In this document: piece after piece, positions 45,081-58,339 of the stretch | Position numbering within the stretch: the stretch's first letter is position 1 | Layout of the letters: every line of letters begins with the position of its first letter | DNA from: Tubulanus polymorphus | Lineage: Eukaryota > Nemertea > Palaeonemertea > Tubulaniformes > Tubulanidae | Length of the DNA: 64,000 nt | NCBI RefSeq assembly: GCF_964204645.1 | Contig: NC_134030.1 | Location: 19,847,110-19,911,109 of the forward strand | Reading direction: 5' to 3' | Notes under the pieces: model-generated | The model's input: only the letters and a program-made list of their open reading frames with translations | What the model was told of the DNA's origin: nothing | Databases searched by the model: none | Program-made: the position numbers and the translations under genes

Positions 45081-45452
45081 AATTGATTTTAGAAGTTCAA
45101 TGATTTATATCATGTATTATTTCAGTCACACTTTACTAACACTTTTAATGTTAAAAAATCTAACTCACACAAATATGAATATTGAAATAATGTTTAAAAT
45201 ATATACTTTTATATTGAATAATCTGTCAATTTAAATGTTATTCATATATATGAATATTTTAAGAGTAATAGGGATAATAGGCTTTCATACCAAAGGTTGA
45301 AGGGGCGAGTGAGTAAAAAAATGAAAATAATAATAATTTACAGTTGAATTAGGAGTGTGCGCGAATAATTCAACTGTAAATTATTATTATTTTCATTTTT
45401 TATGAGCTCGACCCTTCGACCTTTGGTATGAAAGCCTATTATCCCTATTACT
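45081..45452 (-). repeat. Right terminal inverted repeat
   Basis: Reverse-complement partner of 28227-28597. Confidence 0.92.
45264..45452. repeat. Fold-back hairpin at right end
   Basis: Starts agtaatagggataatag and ends ctattatccctattact; the two arms are near-complementary around a loop at about 45352-45365. Mirrors the left fold-back. Confidence 0.9.
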
Positions 45453-45458
45453 CACATG
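45453..45458. other. Target-site duplication, right copy (CACATG)
   Basis: Second copy of the six bases at 28221-28226; the host sequence resumes with gatacgcgac as in unit 1. Confidence 0.93.
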
Positions 45459-46040
45459 GATACGCGACTGGTGTAACCTGCATTTTCAAGTGTATTAATG
45501 GCTTATTCGAGCTTTCAACTTAAACCTCGTGTTGGGCGGTGATTGATTGATTCAAATTCAATTCCGCAAGATCTAGCGGTTCGAAATCAAATCAATTCGT
45601 ACGGATATAGTTAATGAAATTTTGGTCATCTTGAATTGATGCAAAGCATTGAATAATGATTTTTAGGCTAATCGTGAATATTCAATTATTCTATAACTAA
45701 AATTACGTTCGGGTTGAATGTTGTCTGATGAAATATGTAATGTCTAATGTCTAAATTCGTGTGTGAACAAATTGGAAAAATCAAAATTGAAATTAATTGA
45801 CCTTAAAATTTTGGTGAGATACATGGAATCTAGAAATTATTGCTAATTGGAAAACAGATCTGTAAGCAAAAAATCCAAACATTTCAAATCTAGAATCGGT
45901 TTCAAACTAATTGCGGCGGTAACGAAAAATGAACTCAAAAGAAGTCACAGCGAATTCTCTGATTGGACGAGCTGTAATTTGTGCTCGGTTGTTATTCGAA
46001 GAACTAAAGTTTGAATGATTCGGTTCATTCTGTCGTGTTG

Positions 46041-49000
46041 ATGCAGTTCGGTATGGATCGACTGAGAGCGCTGTTTATAGCGTCGCTGATCGTCTGGCGG
46101 GTTAACATCGCACACGCTGATCTGTCTGACTCTGTGACGGTCAGTTCGTCTTGTAACAACACTTGGTACCCCGTCGATTCTACGTCCGGTTACATCGTTT
46201 CGCCGAATTACCCGTCGTTAACGCGCGGTGTTGAATGTCGTTGGTTCGTCAACAGCTCTTTACCGGGAACTTTCAACATCAAACTATACTACGACATCGA
46301 GCCGTCGATATTCTGTAGTGATAACTACCTTCTCGTCGGTGAGTCCGATAACAGATTCTGCGGCGAAGGAAAACATGAAATCCGCCATAAGGATTCGATG
46401 TCGTTGATGTTTAGAAGTAACGTCGATGGTGCGCGGGGAAGTCGGGTTTATATCATATATCGTTTAGAACGGAACAATTTGAAATTAATTCACACCTGTG
46501 GACAATACAACAAATTACCAACATCGATAGGATACAAGTTTGCTTTGTTGGTATGGCAATGTAAATTGTATTTAGAATGGATCGGGATCCCGGATGGTTT
46601 TGCTATGAACATCACGTTTTCGCAGATAAAATTCCAATTATATCCCGGCACTGATCCAGCGAAAACTGTTCAAATTCATGAAGGATGGAACAGCAGTGAA
46701 CTTATTGCTGTAATACCAGAACAAACCGGACATCCACCTACATCCTTTTATACTAAGACAAACAAAGCTATGATCAGTTTCCTACTTGTGCAAAAGGTAC
46801 TTACGTCACAACTATCAGTTCAGGTGTACAGGATATCAGATTGGAACGTCTCTAATCCGTTAATTCAAATCTCTAATAACGAGTCTCGAGTGCTCATTCC
46901 TGATGACAACAGTTTACACGTAATAACTCGATCAAAAAACTTACACTGCTGGTCTATCACAGTGCAGGTATTACAGTACGTCGTCTTCAACTGGACAGGT
47001 GATCTCAGCACATCCGATGACGTCATTGGTGTATATAAACTAGAAGGGTTACGCGTTGTAGGAACTGATATTTTACTCGGTCACAACTACCTGGAATCAC
47101 TGAGTGTTAAATCTGACGGCTTTCTCGTCATACTGTGCGTTTTAATAAGACCAGGTGTTTTACAGTCGAATTTGAAAATTGAATTTGAAGTGAAATCTTT
47201 TTCCATAAATGACATACGAGTGGATAAACGCTCGGTGAGTATTGTGCGGTTTTATTTCAAGTTTAGGATTTTGTGTGTGGATCTCTATTATTAGGTTTCA
47301 TGCGTAGACTTTTTGTTTGTGTTCTGAGAATAAAGTGAAAGTCTTCGAAGCCTACACGAGAAGTTACGTGCACTTTTTCTTGGAGATCCAGATACTATAA
47401 CTGCATGTGTAAACGATTATTGGGATGATTTAGGGTGGGTTTTTCAACTAAAATATTTTAGTGGGAAATTAGGATTTACCACCTGAAGAAGAAAAATTTC
47501 ATTTTAGTATATCTTAAAACACGAATTGCTGCACGTGACAAAATCATTAATCGACATAGATTTGAAAATGTTGTTATGTTATTAATACTTTAAAAAAACA
47601 AATGCTGGTTTGATATATTTTCTAGATATCTGGTAACACATACAGATACGGTTTGTTTGTCCAAAGATTGTTCCCGACGACAAAGAAGACAACATTATCG
47701 TATCGTATAAATACATATGAATTCAAACGGAAAGTTGATATCTATGAGGATAGATTAGAACTGACCGTTTTATCAGAGACGTGCGAGAGAGCTGGATTTT
47801 ATATATATGATGGTGGTAATTTTACAGCTAGACGCTATGGTCCGTATTGTCCTGGTTCAAACTACGGTCGTAGCGTCGTCAGTCTGATTACATCAGGAGG
47901 ACCGGTTACTGTAGTAGCATACGCTTATAACTGGGATAAAAAGTTAATAGTTTATGCGTTGTCATATCTAGTATTCGCCCCTACTGATTGTGACGGGTAT
48001 GTTCTGCAGGAAGAAGAAAATCAGATCAATATGACGTCACACTGCCTCACGATTACACCTGAAAACCGGCGCCTTCCTTTAGAAAATATTTATATATTAT
48101 CAGACCACGAATATCAAATGTACTCATGTATCCGTGGTTTCAATTTGTGTCCCGATGTTACATTTACAACTCAATTACTGAATAACAGTCTCTTATTGAA
48201 TCATCTGATGATAAAAGGAAGTAGTTATTGGTTCTGGATTAATCCACTGATGATTGTACTAAGACGTAAATGTTTGAGGTTGATGATCTATCAAGATTCC
48301 CCGGTACTTATTACTTTCAACATAGCATACGTCCCGCCGATGCGAGAAAAATGTGGAGTCGCACAATCACCGAACTATCCTGGATATGTTCCATGGCGCA
48401 GTAAATCAAGTTTGTACTACTCATTTCATTACGACAAACCTTTGAATTATTACATCAGATTCCTTTTCAAATTAATGGGACACGCCTCGTGCAGCCCTTC
48501 TAGTAGTAAAACTGTTCGAGATCTGTTATTACTCGTACAGACTATTTTTAAAGTCGATAGTCTGGTATACCATATGGGTCGGCACCATACTAAAATATGT
48601 GAAAATAACGCTGTACCTGGACTTGTATTGTACAGTCTACTGGGGCATAACGTTTACTTTGAAGCGAAAAACTATATCCCAATATTTCAAATTCAATACA
48701 CTTTAGAACAATCACCTTCACAAACACATCGAAATAATGGCTGTGAATCAGATTTTCTAGATTCAGGTGTTTCGTGTATCAGATACATCAAACACGAACG
48801 TCTGAACTGGGAGAACGCTGAAATGTATTGTCAACAGAAATACGGAGGACATCTTCTCAGTATCAACTCTGAACAGGAAGTGATTGCCGTAAAAAAACTG
48901 TTCGCTACGAAACTTCTTCAGGAGGCGTATTCACAGGCGGCGCTGATTGTGATGATTGGATTGAAATGGCAGGTAATTTCAAATTATCGTTATGAACATG

Positions 49001-52000
49001 TTTACCAACATTCATTTAGTTTTGAACATGATTTTGAATTTGTTACGAATTCATTCATTCTCTACTAAAAGTTTAGAATCTTTCATATTAATTGAAACAG
49101 ATTTCTATTAGTCATCGTGTAAAAATATAACATAATCTTAATTTGATAAACTCAATTCAGACGCTTGATATAAGTTAGATATCCAAAAGCTAATCGTCAT
49201 GAACTATTCTAAAACTATTTCGATCAATGAAACTGAATTTATTTTGAACAGGATGATGGTTATTACACGTGGACTGATGGCAAACCATTGAGCTACACAG
49301 AGTGGTTTAAACCTGCTATCTTAAACGAAACGATACCAGAAGTTATTCAAGGATTGATATCTCCTCTAAGAAAACAACCGATAAATGACGTCAATATGCC
49401 GTGTACGGCGATGATTCTGAATAATCCACGAGGATCAGCGAACTGGGTTCGATTCCCGTGTCAAATCGAGGAGACTCGAACAACTTTCATTTGTGAGAAA
49501 GACAAAGATAACTCCTCATCGACTAAAAATCACAAATTACCTGTTGCAGAAGAAAACTCTACTTATTATTCGGGGATATTGGAATCAGATAACTCCACGT
49601 GTTTTAAGGGATGGATTGGTATAGAAGGACATTGCTATCAGATACTTACAGCGTGGGATACTCACAGATTGTCAATTCGGAAAGCTGAGCAAATGTGTCT
49701 TAAAATCGATGGTGAAATAGGTATAGTATCCAATGATGTTATAATTCAGCATTTGATTCAAATATTTCATTATGAACATCAATATGGTGCTGTACTGGTG
49801 AAGGCTACGGATAGTGAATTTCTTGCTCTGAATCCAGTTTTGACCAGAGATGAAATAACATATATAAAAACGGTGAAATGGTCAGTGACTGCCTTTGATA
49901 ATGTCACAGATGTAGCGCATTCAGTGCTTTGTTCCTACAATGTAACTGGTGAAGAGTTGGCTTCTATAAGTAGTTGTAAATCGTGGCAATTTGAATGTAA
50001 CGATCAAAGATGTATCAGCGACCATCGCGTATGTGATACCAGAAACGACTGTCAACACGGTGAAGATGAACTCGATTGTTCGGGTACAAACTTACACAGT
50101 CAGTTCCACTGTACCGATGGAGAAGTTATATCGGTTAGTAATTTGTGCGATTTTGTACGAGATTGCGCTGACGGATCAGATGAGAACTCGTGCTATCATA
50201 CTTCATGTTCCTCGGAACAGTTTAAGTGTAGCAATGGACAATGCGTGGGTAAATATAATCGATGTGATGGACTGGTTGATTGTAAAGATAAATCTGATGA
50301 GATCGGCTGCTCTTCGGATGAATGTAACGGGTTTCTGTGTGTAAATGGTGAATGTATCAGTTCTCTGTTGTATCGGGATGGTGTTGTAGATTGTGCTGGT
50401 AGCCTCGAAGAAGATGAGATTGTCGTCAACATAACAGTTACACCAAAGATTCACTGTACTACAGAGAACTACTGTACGACTAATTTCACAAACTTATGTA
50501 AGAAATCCGATGAACAAAGATGTTCTTTCGATTCTCCTCATTGTTATTCTAGACGTCACAGGTGTATTCTAGAAAGGATGCCGATTGGTTACCCGGTATG
50601 TAGAAGGCTCGAACATATACAAGGTTGTACTGATTTCAAATGTCCAGCTGGTGCTGCAAAATGTCCAGCATCTTACTGTATACCGATGGGACAGGTGTGC
50701 GATGGTCGATCCGATTGTCCTAACTCAGAAGATGAGCGAAACTGCAAGACTTTGTCGTGTCCTGGCATGTTTAAGTGTGGCCAGGAAATCCGATGCATAC
50801 CTCAATCTGAAGTTTGTGATGGTGTCGTCAATTGTAAACATACCACAGATGACGAAGCGTTCTGTGACGTCATATGTCCAAAGGACTGTAAATGTCAAGG
50901 TCATTTGATAGATTGCGATCATGCTGGTTTCGTAGAAATTACTGATCTTTTCTCGGCATCAACTCGAGTTCTGATTTTATCAAGAAACCAAGTTGTATTC
51001 AATGAGTCAACATTTTCTTCGTACCTCTATTTACATTTCCTTAATACTTCACGTAACAATTTGTCTTATATTGTTCCAAACGCGTTCTCAAACCTGCATA
51101 ATCTACATACATTAGATCTTACCTATAACCGCATAATATCACTTTCCGAGAATACATTCGCCGGTTTGTATAGTTTGAAAATGCTTTTGATTTTTGGAAA
51201 TCCAGTGAGATATTTAGAAGAAGGCAGTTTTCAAGGTTTAAAGTCATTAAGCGATCTCGATCTTCACGGACTTTCCTTGTCGTTACTCGGTGGAAATGTG
51301 TTCCGTGGTTTATCCGCTTTAGAGTCGTTAAATTTCAGCAGTAACGTGATCAGTTATATTTCACCAAATGCGTTCTCCGGATTAACAAAACTAAGAAATC
51401 TGGATCTAACCAAAAATTCTGAAGTCATATCCGTACAAAGAAACGTTTTTGACAGTCTTACATTATTGAGTTCGTTGGCTTCTGACGCGTACAAATTTTG
51501 TTGCATGGTTCCGAATGTTGACCAGTGTCTCCCGGAAGCCGACCAATTTTCATCTTGTTCCGACCTGATGGGTAACACTGTTCTTAGAGCAATCATTTGG
51601 GCGATCGCTTCATTCAGCTTTTTTGCCAACATAATCGTAATTTTACTTCGCGTTCAAGCGTTACGCATTTCATCCTCTGAATCACGTAACACATCCTCTG
51701 ATATCCTAATCATTAATATTGCCACCTGCGATTTTCTCATGTCAATTTATCTTTTTCTGATCGCTGGAGCCGATTACGTCTATAAAGGTGTTTATTTCCT
51801 CAATTCCGAAATGTGGACAGATAGTTCACCGTGTCGACTCGCTGGGATTTTAGTAACTCTTTCGTGCGAAGGGTCTTTGCTTTTTCTCCTGATTCTAACC
51901 CGTCAAAGATACTCGAATATCGTCGATCCATTTTCTGGAAGCCCAATTATATCATCGACATATGTGTCCGGTATTTGCTGTATATGCTGGATCATTTTGG

Positions 52001-52482
52001 GCAACATTTCAATGCTACCGTTGTCGTCATCTTCTTATTTCGGACATAACTTTTACGGCACAACTGGTGTTTGTTTACCTATGAATTTACTATCCATCAA
52101 TGTCCACGCCTGGCAATATTCATTCGCTATTTTTGCCGTGTTTAACTCGGTCGTACTTGCTACAATAATGATGACGTATGCACAGATGTATAGACTCGTA
52201 TCTGGAAGCAGGTCCGGCTCGGGTAGAGCTGATCCTACCGAATTGGTTCTGGCGCGTAGGAGTTTAGTGATAAATCTGTGTAATTTGTTTTGCTGGTTAC
52301 CGATAATTATCGTTCAGTTTTGCGCTGTATTGCGAGTAGAAATACCGAACCAAGTGGCGGCTTGGTTGGCGGTACTTTTCCTACCGATCAACTCGTCACT
52401 GAATCCACTTCTTTACACCATCCTCACTATTGATATTAAATCTATTCGGGCCAGAAATAAACGCGTTTTGAAAACTCGCTGA
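46041..52482 (+). CDS. CUB/C-type lectin/LDLa/LRR seven-transmembrane receptor, copy 3
   Basis: Exons 46041-47234, 47626-48972 and 49252-52482, about 1923 residues. The first ATG used in copies 1, 2 and 4 is lost here by base changes just upstream, so translation must start at 46041 or at 46053 (MDRLRALF); both leave a good signal peptide. Domains as in copy 1. The variable region of exon 2 after VVAYAY matches the copy 1 type (YNWDKKLIV). The end of exon 2, intron 2 and start of exon 3 match copy 2. A cysteine in helix 3 (SLCRL in other copies) is SPCRL here, a leucine-to-proline change next to the conserved cysteine. The Polinton right end lies 583 bases upstream of the start and may have displaced distal regulatory sequence. 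Confidence 0.88.
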
Positions 52483-52623
52483 ACCATTCGACTGTCAAAC
52501 CCTGACTATGCACTCTAATCAGAATGCTGCGAAATCTTTTCAGATGAAATATATTATATACATAAACAAATACGTAGCAAACGTGTGGACTCGAGAACGA
52601 ACTGATACTTGCTTATACGTTCC

Positions 52624-52629
52624 AATAAA
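52624..52629 (+). promoter_or_regulatory. Poly(A) signal of receptor copy 3
   Basis: AATAAA about 140 bases after the stop, in the same context as in copies 1 and 2. Confidence 0.6.
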
Positions 52630-53081
52630 AAAAAACTGACGACTTTTCAAGATAATATCGCAAAATAATGAAATCATCGAATGGGTTTCGAATCGTGTCC
52701 AGAAATACGACGTAGCGATAAGAATACACGCTAGGAGAGCTGAGTAATGTCATTTAATATGAGTTGTAACACCGATTATCCTGACAGTTAATTGCGCTTA
52801 TTTTATATCAGGATGATTTAAAAATTATGTAAGCTGGAAATAAAAGTGCCAAATAGTGGTACATGTTCTACGTTCATCGATTTAAAACCGTATTTGAACG
52901 CTTCAATGTTTATTCGAAGGATAAAGCTTGCGTTGCTTTCGTCCATTCAAAGTCCTACGCCCGGAGGTGGGATCACTTCAAATGCGTGTCGATCCATATG
53001 GACATTATCGGCGCTGTGAAAGGTGATCTACGTCTTTTGAATTCAGTCGTGTCCAGTATGTTCTTGCCAGTTTCTCGTTTA

Positions 53082-53357
53082 TTAATCTTTTGCAGCCTCG
53101 GCCTTCAACACTCCCCTGACAAAGGATAAATATCGTATAATGACAAAGGATAAGTATCGTCTAATGCACTGAGTTAGGTGTACTCGGGCCCACAACGGGA
53201 ACGACAATTGAATCAATCGCTCAACACTGATCAGAATGATTACCGAGTTCCGATGCATCTTCGCCGTGTGAACAAGTCCGTCACAGTACACAGTAAACAC
53301 CGCCGACACTCGGAATTTTTCCAGACCGTACGTCCACAACGATAAGTATTCCTTCAA
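53082..53357 (-). pseudogene. Degenerate class A GPCR fragment, helix 3 region (unit 3)
   Basis: 91 open codons on the minus strand with ISVERLIQLSFPLWARVHLT. Relative to unit 2 about 30 bp are missing inside the frame, and the 3' end carries a short local duplication. Confidence 0.45.
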
Positions 53358-53477
53358 TGAGGTGAGGCAAAATATCGCAACCAGGTATTTTAGGATCGCA
53401 AATATTCAGAGCAGGTGGTACGTACAAATTTGTAAATTCGAGAAAAAACAATTGTAAGAAATAACCGTGAAAATTAG

Positions 53478-53551
53478 CGTTCGAACCCCTAAGCCCTCGG
53501 TTGCCTGGAGACTAGTGACCGGCGGCTTAAAACCACTCGGCCAGTGAGCCT
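53478..53551 (-). repeat. tRNA-like SINE head at unit boundary (unit 3)
   Basis: Same element as at 12572-12650. Confidence 0.5.
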
Positions 53552-55109
53552 GTTACATGAGTTCACAGAAGATTTGGATTGTGTATTGAGCTTGGATCAA
53601 AATTTCCACCAGTTGTGATCTAGATGCTTAGTATACGTTAGTATACTGAACGGCATGATCGATGACCAACAATATTCACCATTGAATATACGATTTACTC
53701 ACCTGTTGCACTGAAGGTTTGGGTTACTGATATTTCTGATCGATGAACCATGCTCACGAATCGGTGTGCAAATACATTTTCTAAAAGGAGTTTAATACAA
53801 ATATACAGTTTGACAGGTTGTAGTGCAGTTCGGTCGTCAAAACAACTGACGAAAATTGTAATGAATAGTTAACCTATCGTGTGAAACTGAATTAACTCAC
53901 AAACATCAGTTTAAGTACCGTACTGCTATTTCCAAATTTTCGATGTATTAAATTAGGCAGCCAAGAAAATTCACCCCCAATCAGTCGCTTTCCGGTTAAG
54001 ACTGAATGGAAGATTGTTTGAATGAACCGGAACCGAATTTCCCAATTATGTACTTTGAGCAAAAAACTTTTGTAAACTCGACCGTCGATCACACAACTAT
54101 ATCTCTACTTCGATTATCGATTGTAAAACCAAACCCCCTGTTTCGCTCCAGGCAGGTGTGGTGGGTTTGTAAGGGACACTCAATCAAAAAATCAAACGAA
54201 ATTTACCAACCAAATAAATAACAGGGACAATCCCTATTTTAGGAAAAAAAACACAAGTGAAGAAGAGCCACAATTCAAAGTATACACGATAAACTCTAAC
54301 TCCGCCCCTGAATTGTGCCGCATTCTTAGGCAGTTTTTACTCCAAGTCTTTAAATCACGAGGTATACACGTATTACAGAGGGCCGCATTACGTCACTGCA
54401 GAAAATGCGTCTCGTGGAGAAAATGGTGGAAGGCGGGGACTTAACAAAACTGTTTAGATAATATAAAAGATGATGTGTTTGTCTGCTGTCGTGAATATGT
54501 ATTGTTAAAGGTTTTGAATACATATGGATTTAAAAACTTTTCGCTGCATTTCCCTGTAAGAGGACACCATGAAGAGTCAATCAATCACCAAAGCTGTGCA
54601 ATTATTTGGTTTTATTTCAATTTGTATTTGAAGAATATATAGTATCGCGCGCAATATTTTTCATTCATTCGTCGACTGTTCTGGCTCGAGAAAACGAGAT
54701 ATTGTCATTTCGAAAGTATAATACGTTGGAAGAGCGACTAAGGTAAGCGTAGTGATAAAATATTCTAATTTAACGATAAAAATGATACCTTGTTCCTCAA
54801 AAGCTTAAAAGTTGACCCGGCCGGCCGCCGCCTATCTACCCTATACATTATTCTAAAAAAAAGAAACTATTATCAGCCAATCGACGACAAGACGCGGCGG
54901 CTATTGAAACGAATGGATTACAAATTTAATTGAAATTTACAAAATAATCCGGGCGCTGCGGAGAAACAAGGTGTCATTTTTAGCCTAAAATAATATACTC
55001 CGATACGTACAGCAGCAATTTCAGTAGCCGGAATCTAAAATACGACACATGACTAAACACTTTTTTCTGCTGAAAATCATGCATCGATTAATTGATCAAT
55101 GACGTGTCA

Positions 55110-55336
55110 CTGATCTTACCGTTTAGCATAGTAGTATATTCTACGGTTATATGTAGATTTTCACCGATGGAGATCTCAATATAAATTACATAAAATTCAA
55201 AACCAAATTCATTATTCCTGAAGATGACTATTAGGATATAGTCGAAACGTTGAATAAACTACTAAGAGCTCAAAGTAACATTTTCGGACTTTTTTCTTAT
55301 CATTGTGGGGTTCTCTCTACATCGCGTCAACACGGA
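55110..55336. repeat. Insertion with CTGAAGA-hairpin-GAAACG (unit 4)
   Basis: Counterpart of 14217-14440; stem-loop at about 55217-55249. Confidence 0.45.
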
Positions 55337-55870
55337 TATAGTGTTCTATCAATCGTGTTCATAACCAAATTATTCTATAATAAATGATTTTCTATAATTG
55401 AGGTTAGGAACTAATTTCAAACAAATATCTTTTGACTAGATCATTTGGGCTGAGGAACCAAACTTGGAAGCGACTCTGAAGACAATAAATGAATTATCGA
55501 TGATTATCTATATTAGATATTTAAAGCTTATCACTCACGGAAAGAAACGACAGAGACTTGTTCCTGCGATGCCCAAACACTAGCAATGCGGCCGCCCTGC
55601 ACTCACTTCATAGCACGGCGTTCGAACCAGCGATTCAAACCCGTTACACTGCTCTGCACTAAATCAAAAATACATCAAGTATTCTTCATGAATTTTTGAC
55701 TATATCTATTATCAGTTCCTTTTTTCTGTGTAGCTGCGTTATTTCAAACCTGGCTCATTCTCTGACGAAAAGGTTTGCTCATTGAAAACTGTTGCAATAT
55801 CAATTTTCTTTTCGAATTTTTGAAAATGCCAAATCGCAAATATATTTTATTCAAATTCTAGGCGAAGAAA

Positions 55871-56547
55871 ATGCTTGCTTACACAATGACTCGCATATGT
55901 GCTTTTGCTGCGATTGTGGCCAGTGCCGCGGCCTTCAGTGGTGAGTTAAGACTGGGAAAAAGATACTCAGCATCGTAGGATTTCATAAATGATATAATTC
56001 AATTCGCAATTATCATTAAACATTTAGTATGCTTTCATCGACGGAACGAATTGATTTGATAGATATATTTCACAAAATGACACATATACATTATGACAAA
56101 AACCCTGTTAATTGACGTGCAACATATTGTTATTATACACATGTATTTTTTTAACACCCTGGCCCGCTAAGCGCAACGCTAGAAGCGGGTTCGATGTTTC
56201 ATTTTCCCAATACCCACACTAGAGAAGAACCTCCGACCAAGAAACTTTGTCGCCTCCAGGGTTTGAACCCATTAACCCTGGATTGATGAGAGCAGTGTCA
56301 GGCGGCTTATACCACTCGGCCACTGCGCCTCCCATCTGATATCCTCATCGGGATCACCATTATAGTCCTACATCTGGGGGCGGGAGTTCCATTATTTCTT
56401 CAATTTAGGTAAAAACATCTTTCACTTCAAAATTCAATTTTTAATTTCATGTTTTTCGAAAATATAGATTGCCATCCAAAGGGCTGGACGTGTGACGATA
56501 GCCTTAAGTGTTGCAGCAACACCTGTAGAGCTAGTATTTGTTCCTGA
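55871..56547 (+). CDS. Small secreted six-cysteine knottin-like peptide, copy 3 (two exons)
   Basis: Exons 55871-55940 and 56468-56547, phase-1 intron, 49 residues. The coding sequence of exon 2 is identical to copy 1 at 3231-3310, although the introns differ at several bases, which points to recent exchange or constraint. All six cysteines, the donor, the acceptor and the stop codon are present. Confidence 0.75.
56250..56331 (-). repeat. tRNA-derived SINE-like head, in knottin intron (unit 4)
   Basis: Same element as at 3012-3095, with A-box and B-box on the minus strand. Confidence 0.55.
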
Positions 56548-57145
56548 TCGTTGAGGACAAAGGTTTATAACGGGATATACTCGTGGTGGTTTGGGAAATG
56601 TATCCGATTATGAAACTGAACGACAGTCAGTTTTAGTGACTAGGCCGTGTACGAAAAAGCTCGCACTGAATTTATAATTGTTACCGATTCTTGATATCTT
56701 GTAGTAAATTAGATTCAATAAAACTGCGAGTAAATAAATCAATTGTCGGGTTGTTGACTGTTTTTATGATTCATCGGTCAGAGTTTTCAGAAGTTATCAG
56801 AAGTGCCATTCCATCGGCGGTGAAGAACATTCATCGTCAATTAAAAATGACTACTCGTAAGCAAAAGTCCAAAAACTCCCTAATTCAATTATTTCAGTCC
56901 CAGGGTTTAAATGTTTCATATGCATCCATCCATTAAGATATTTAGAGTTTTCTGTCCTAGTTCCCGATCGGCGATTTTCTTGTGACGTCACGCAACCTCG
57001 TATGAAACTGAGGAAAACAATATAAATTCAGTTTTAATATGCTTTAAGTGAAATCCATTTTCGTAGTCCATTGATGTTTCGATTTTTTGTTTATAAAATA
57101 GTAAGTATCATCTGCAAACATCGTGCAATCTAAGATTTCTATAGA

Positions 57146-57385
57146 TTATATCAGCAATAGGTGCCGAATATAAAGAGTAAATAAAACTGGCCCCAGAACT
57201 GAACCTTGAGGGCTTCCACATCGAAAATCAGCAATATTAACTTTACCGTTTGTAACAACTTTGTGTGTACATTCCTGAAGGTGCCTCAGATTTGAAATAA
57301 TTCTGTTTTGAAGCTGATTAGCGGCCATGCGTTCGAGCATCTTTGTGGCTACAGGTAAGTAAGACAATGATCTATAATTATTCAA
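57146..57385 (-). pseudogene. Non-LTR reverse-transcriptase fragment (unit 4)
   Basis: 79 open codons with SYLPVATKMLERMAANQLQ and PQGSVLGPVLFTLYI blocks joined after an internal deletion. Same relic as in units 2 and 3. Confidence 0.65.
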
Positions 57386-57494
57386 TTAATACAGATTTAG
57401 AATTTGTGGTTTTTATCAATTGCTCAACCGAGCATGATTTTGATTAAACAGTTCGTAGGTACAACACCGGTTTCCAAATGAGCAATTTATAATT

Positions 57495-57675
57495 CTAGTA
57501 ACGATTGGAACAGTAACACACTGTTTTAGAATTGGCGCGGGCAACTAAAGCATCTCCCTTATACTTCGCAAATCCACGACCCGCATCAAAATTGCTCGGA
57601 GCATCACGGCAAAACTGATCATTAACGCGACTAATGGTCAGTAGCGTATGTTCCAAACGAGCGATGGAAATTCGC
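57495..57675 (-). other. Conserved 59-codon open stretch (unit 4)
   Basis: Same minus-strand frame as at 4240-4421 and 27993-28173, with one visible glycine-to-aspartate change. Confidence 0.3.
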
Positions 57676-58339
57676 CTATTTCAAACTGGTCATTTATGTG
57701 TAAAATACAAGCACTTGAGAGACACACGGATTCGCGACATGGACTTAATAGCGTAACCTGCATTTTCAAGTGTATTAATGGCTTATGCGAGCTTTCAACT
57801 TAAACTTCGTGTTGGGCGGTGATTTATTGATAGGCCGTCTAGAAGGCTGAGATTGAACCGCATATTTTTTTTTGAAAAAAAACTTTCTTTCAAAATCAAT
57901 TCCGAAAGATCTAGCGGTTTGAAATTAAACAAATTCGTACGGATATAGTTAATGAAATTTTGAATTGATGCAAAGGTAGAAAAGTATTGTATAATGATTT
58001 CTAGGCTCATCGTGAATATTCGACGATTCTATAACTAAAATTACGTTCGGGTTGAATGTGTTCTGATGAAATATGTAATGTCTAATGTCTAAATTCGTGT
58101 GTGAACAAATTTGCAAAATCGAATTTGGAATTAATTGGCCTTAAGAATTTTGGTAGGCAACATGGAATCTAGAAATTATTGCTAATTGATAAACAGATCT
58201 TTAAGCAAAAAATCCAAACATTTCAAATCTAGAATCAGTTTTCAAACTAATTGCGGCAGTAACTAAAAAATCAACTTAAATGAAGTGACAGCGAATTCTC
58301 TAATTGGACGAACTGTGATTTGTGCTCGGTTGTTGTTCA

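Larger units (their letters stand above)
28227..45452. mobile_element. Maverick/Polinton DNA transposon, 17,226 bp
   Basis: Boundaries are fixed by the 6-bp target duplication and the empty site in unit 1. The ends are 5'-AG and CT-3' with long inverted repeats. The gene set is diagnostic: family-B DNA polymerase, retroviral-type integrase, FtsK/HerA-like packaging ATPase, double-jelly-roll capsid protein and a likely penton. Genes at 28728-40374 point right and those at 40525-45057 point left. Base composition is strongly AT-rich compared with the host array. I found no adenain-like maturation protease. Many core genes carry frameshifts or stops, so this copy is probably not autonomous, although sequencing error in homopolymers could explain part of the damage. 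Confidence 0.95.
23791..53610. repeat. Tandem array unit 3, interrupted by the Polinton
   Basis: Without the 17,226-bp insertion and its duplicated target this unit is about 12.6 kb. Gene-free host stretches: 23791-25938 conserved non-coding sequence, including a G-rich tract found only here (25088-25113); 26166-26711 non-coding; 27300-27647 flank with a truncated version of the 60-codon stretch; 45459-46040 receptor upstream region; 52483-53081 receptor 3' flank, with a small local duplication of the gacaaaggataa motif near 53120-53160. Confidence 0.9.
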
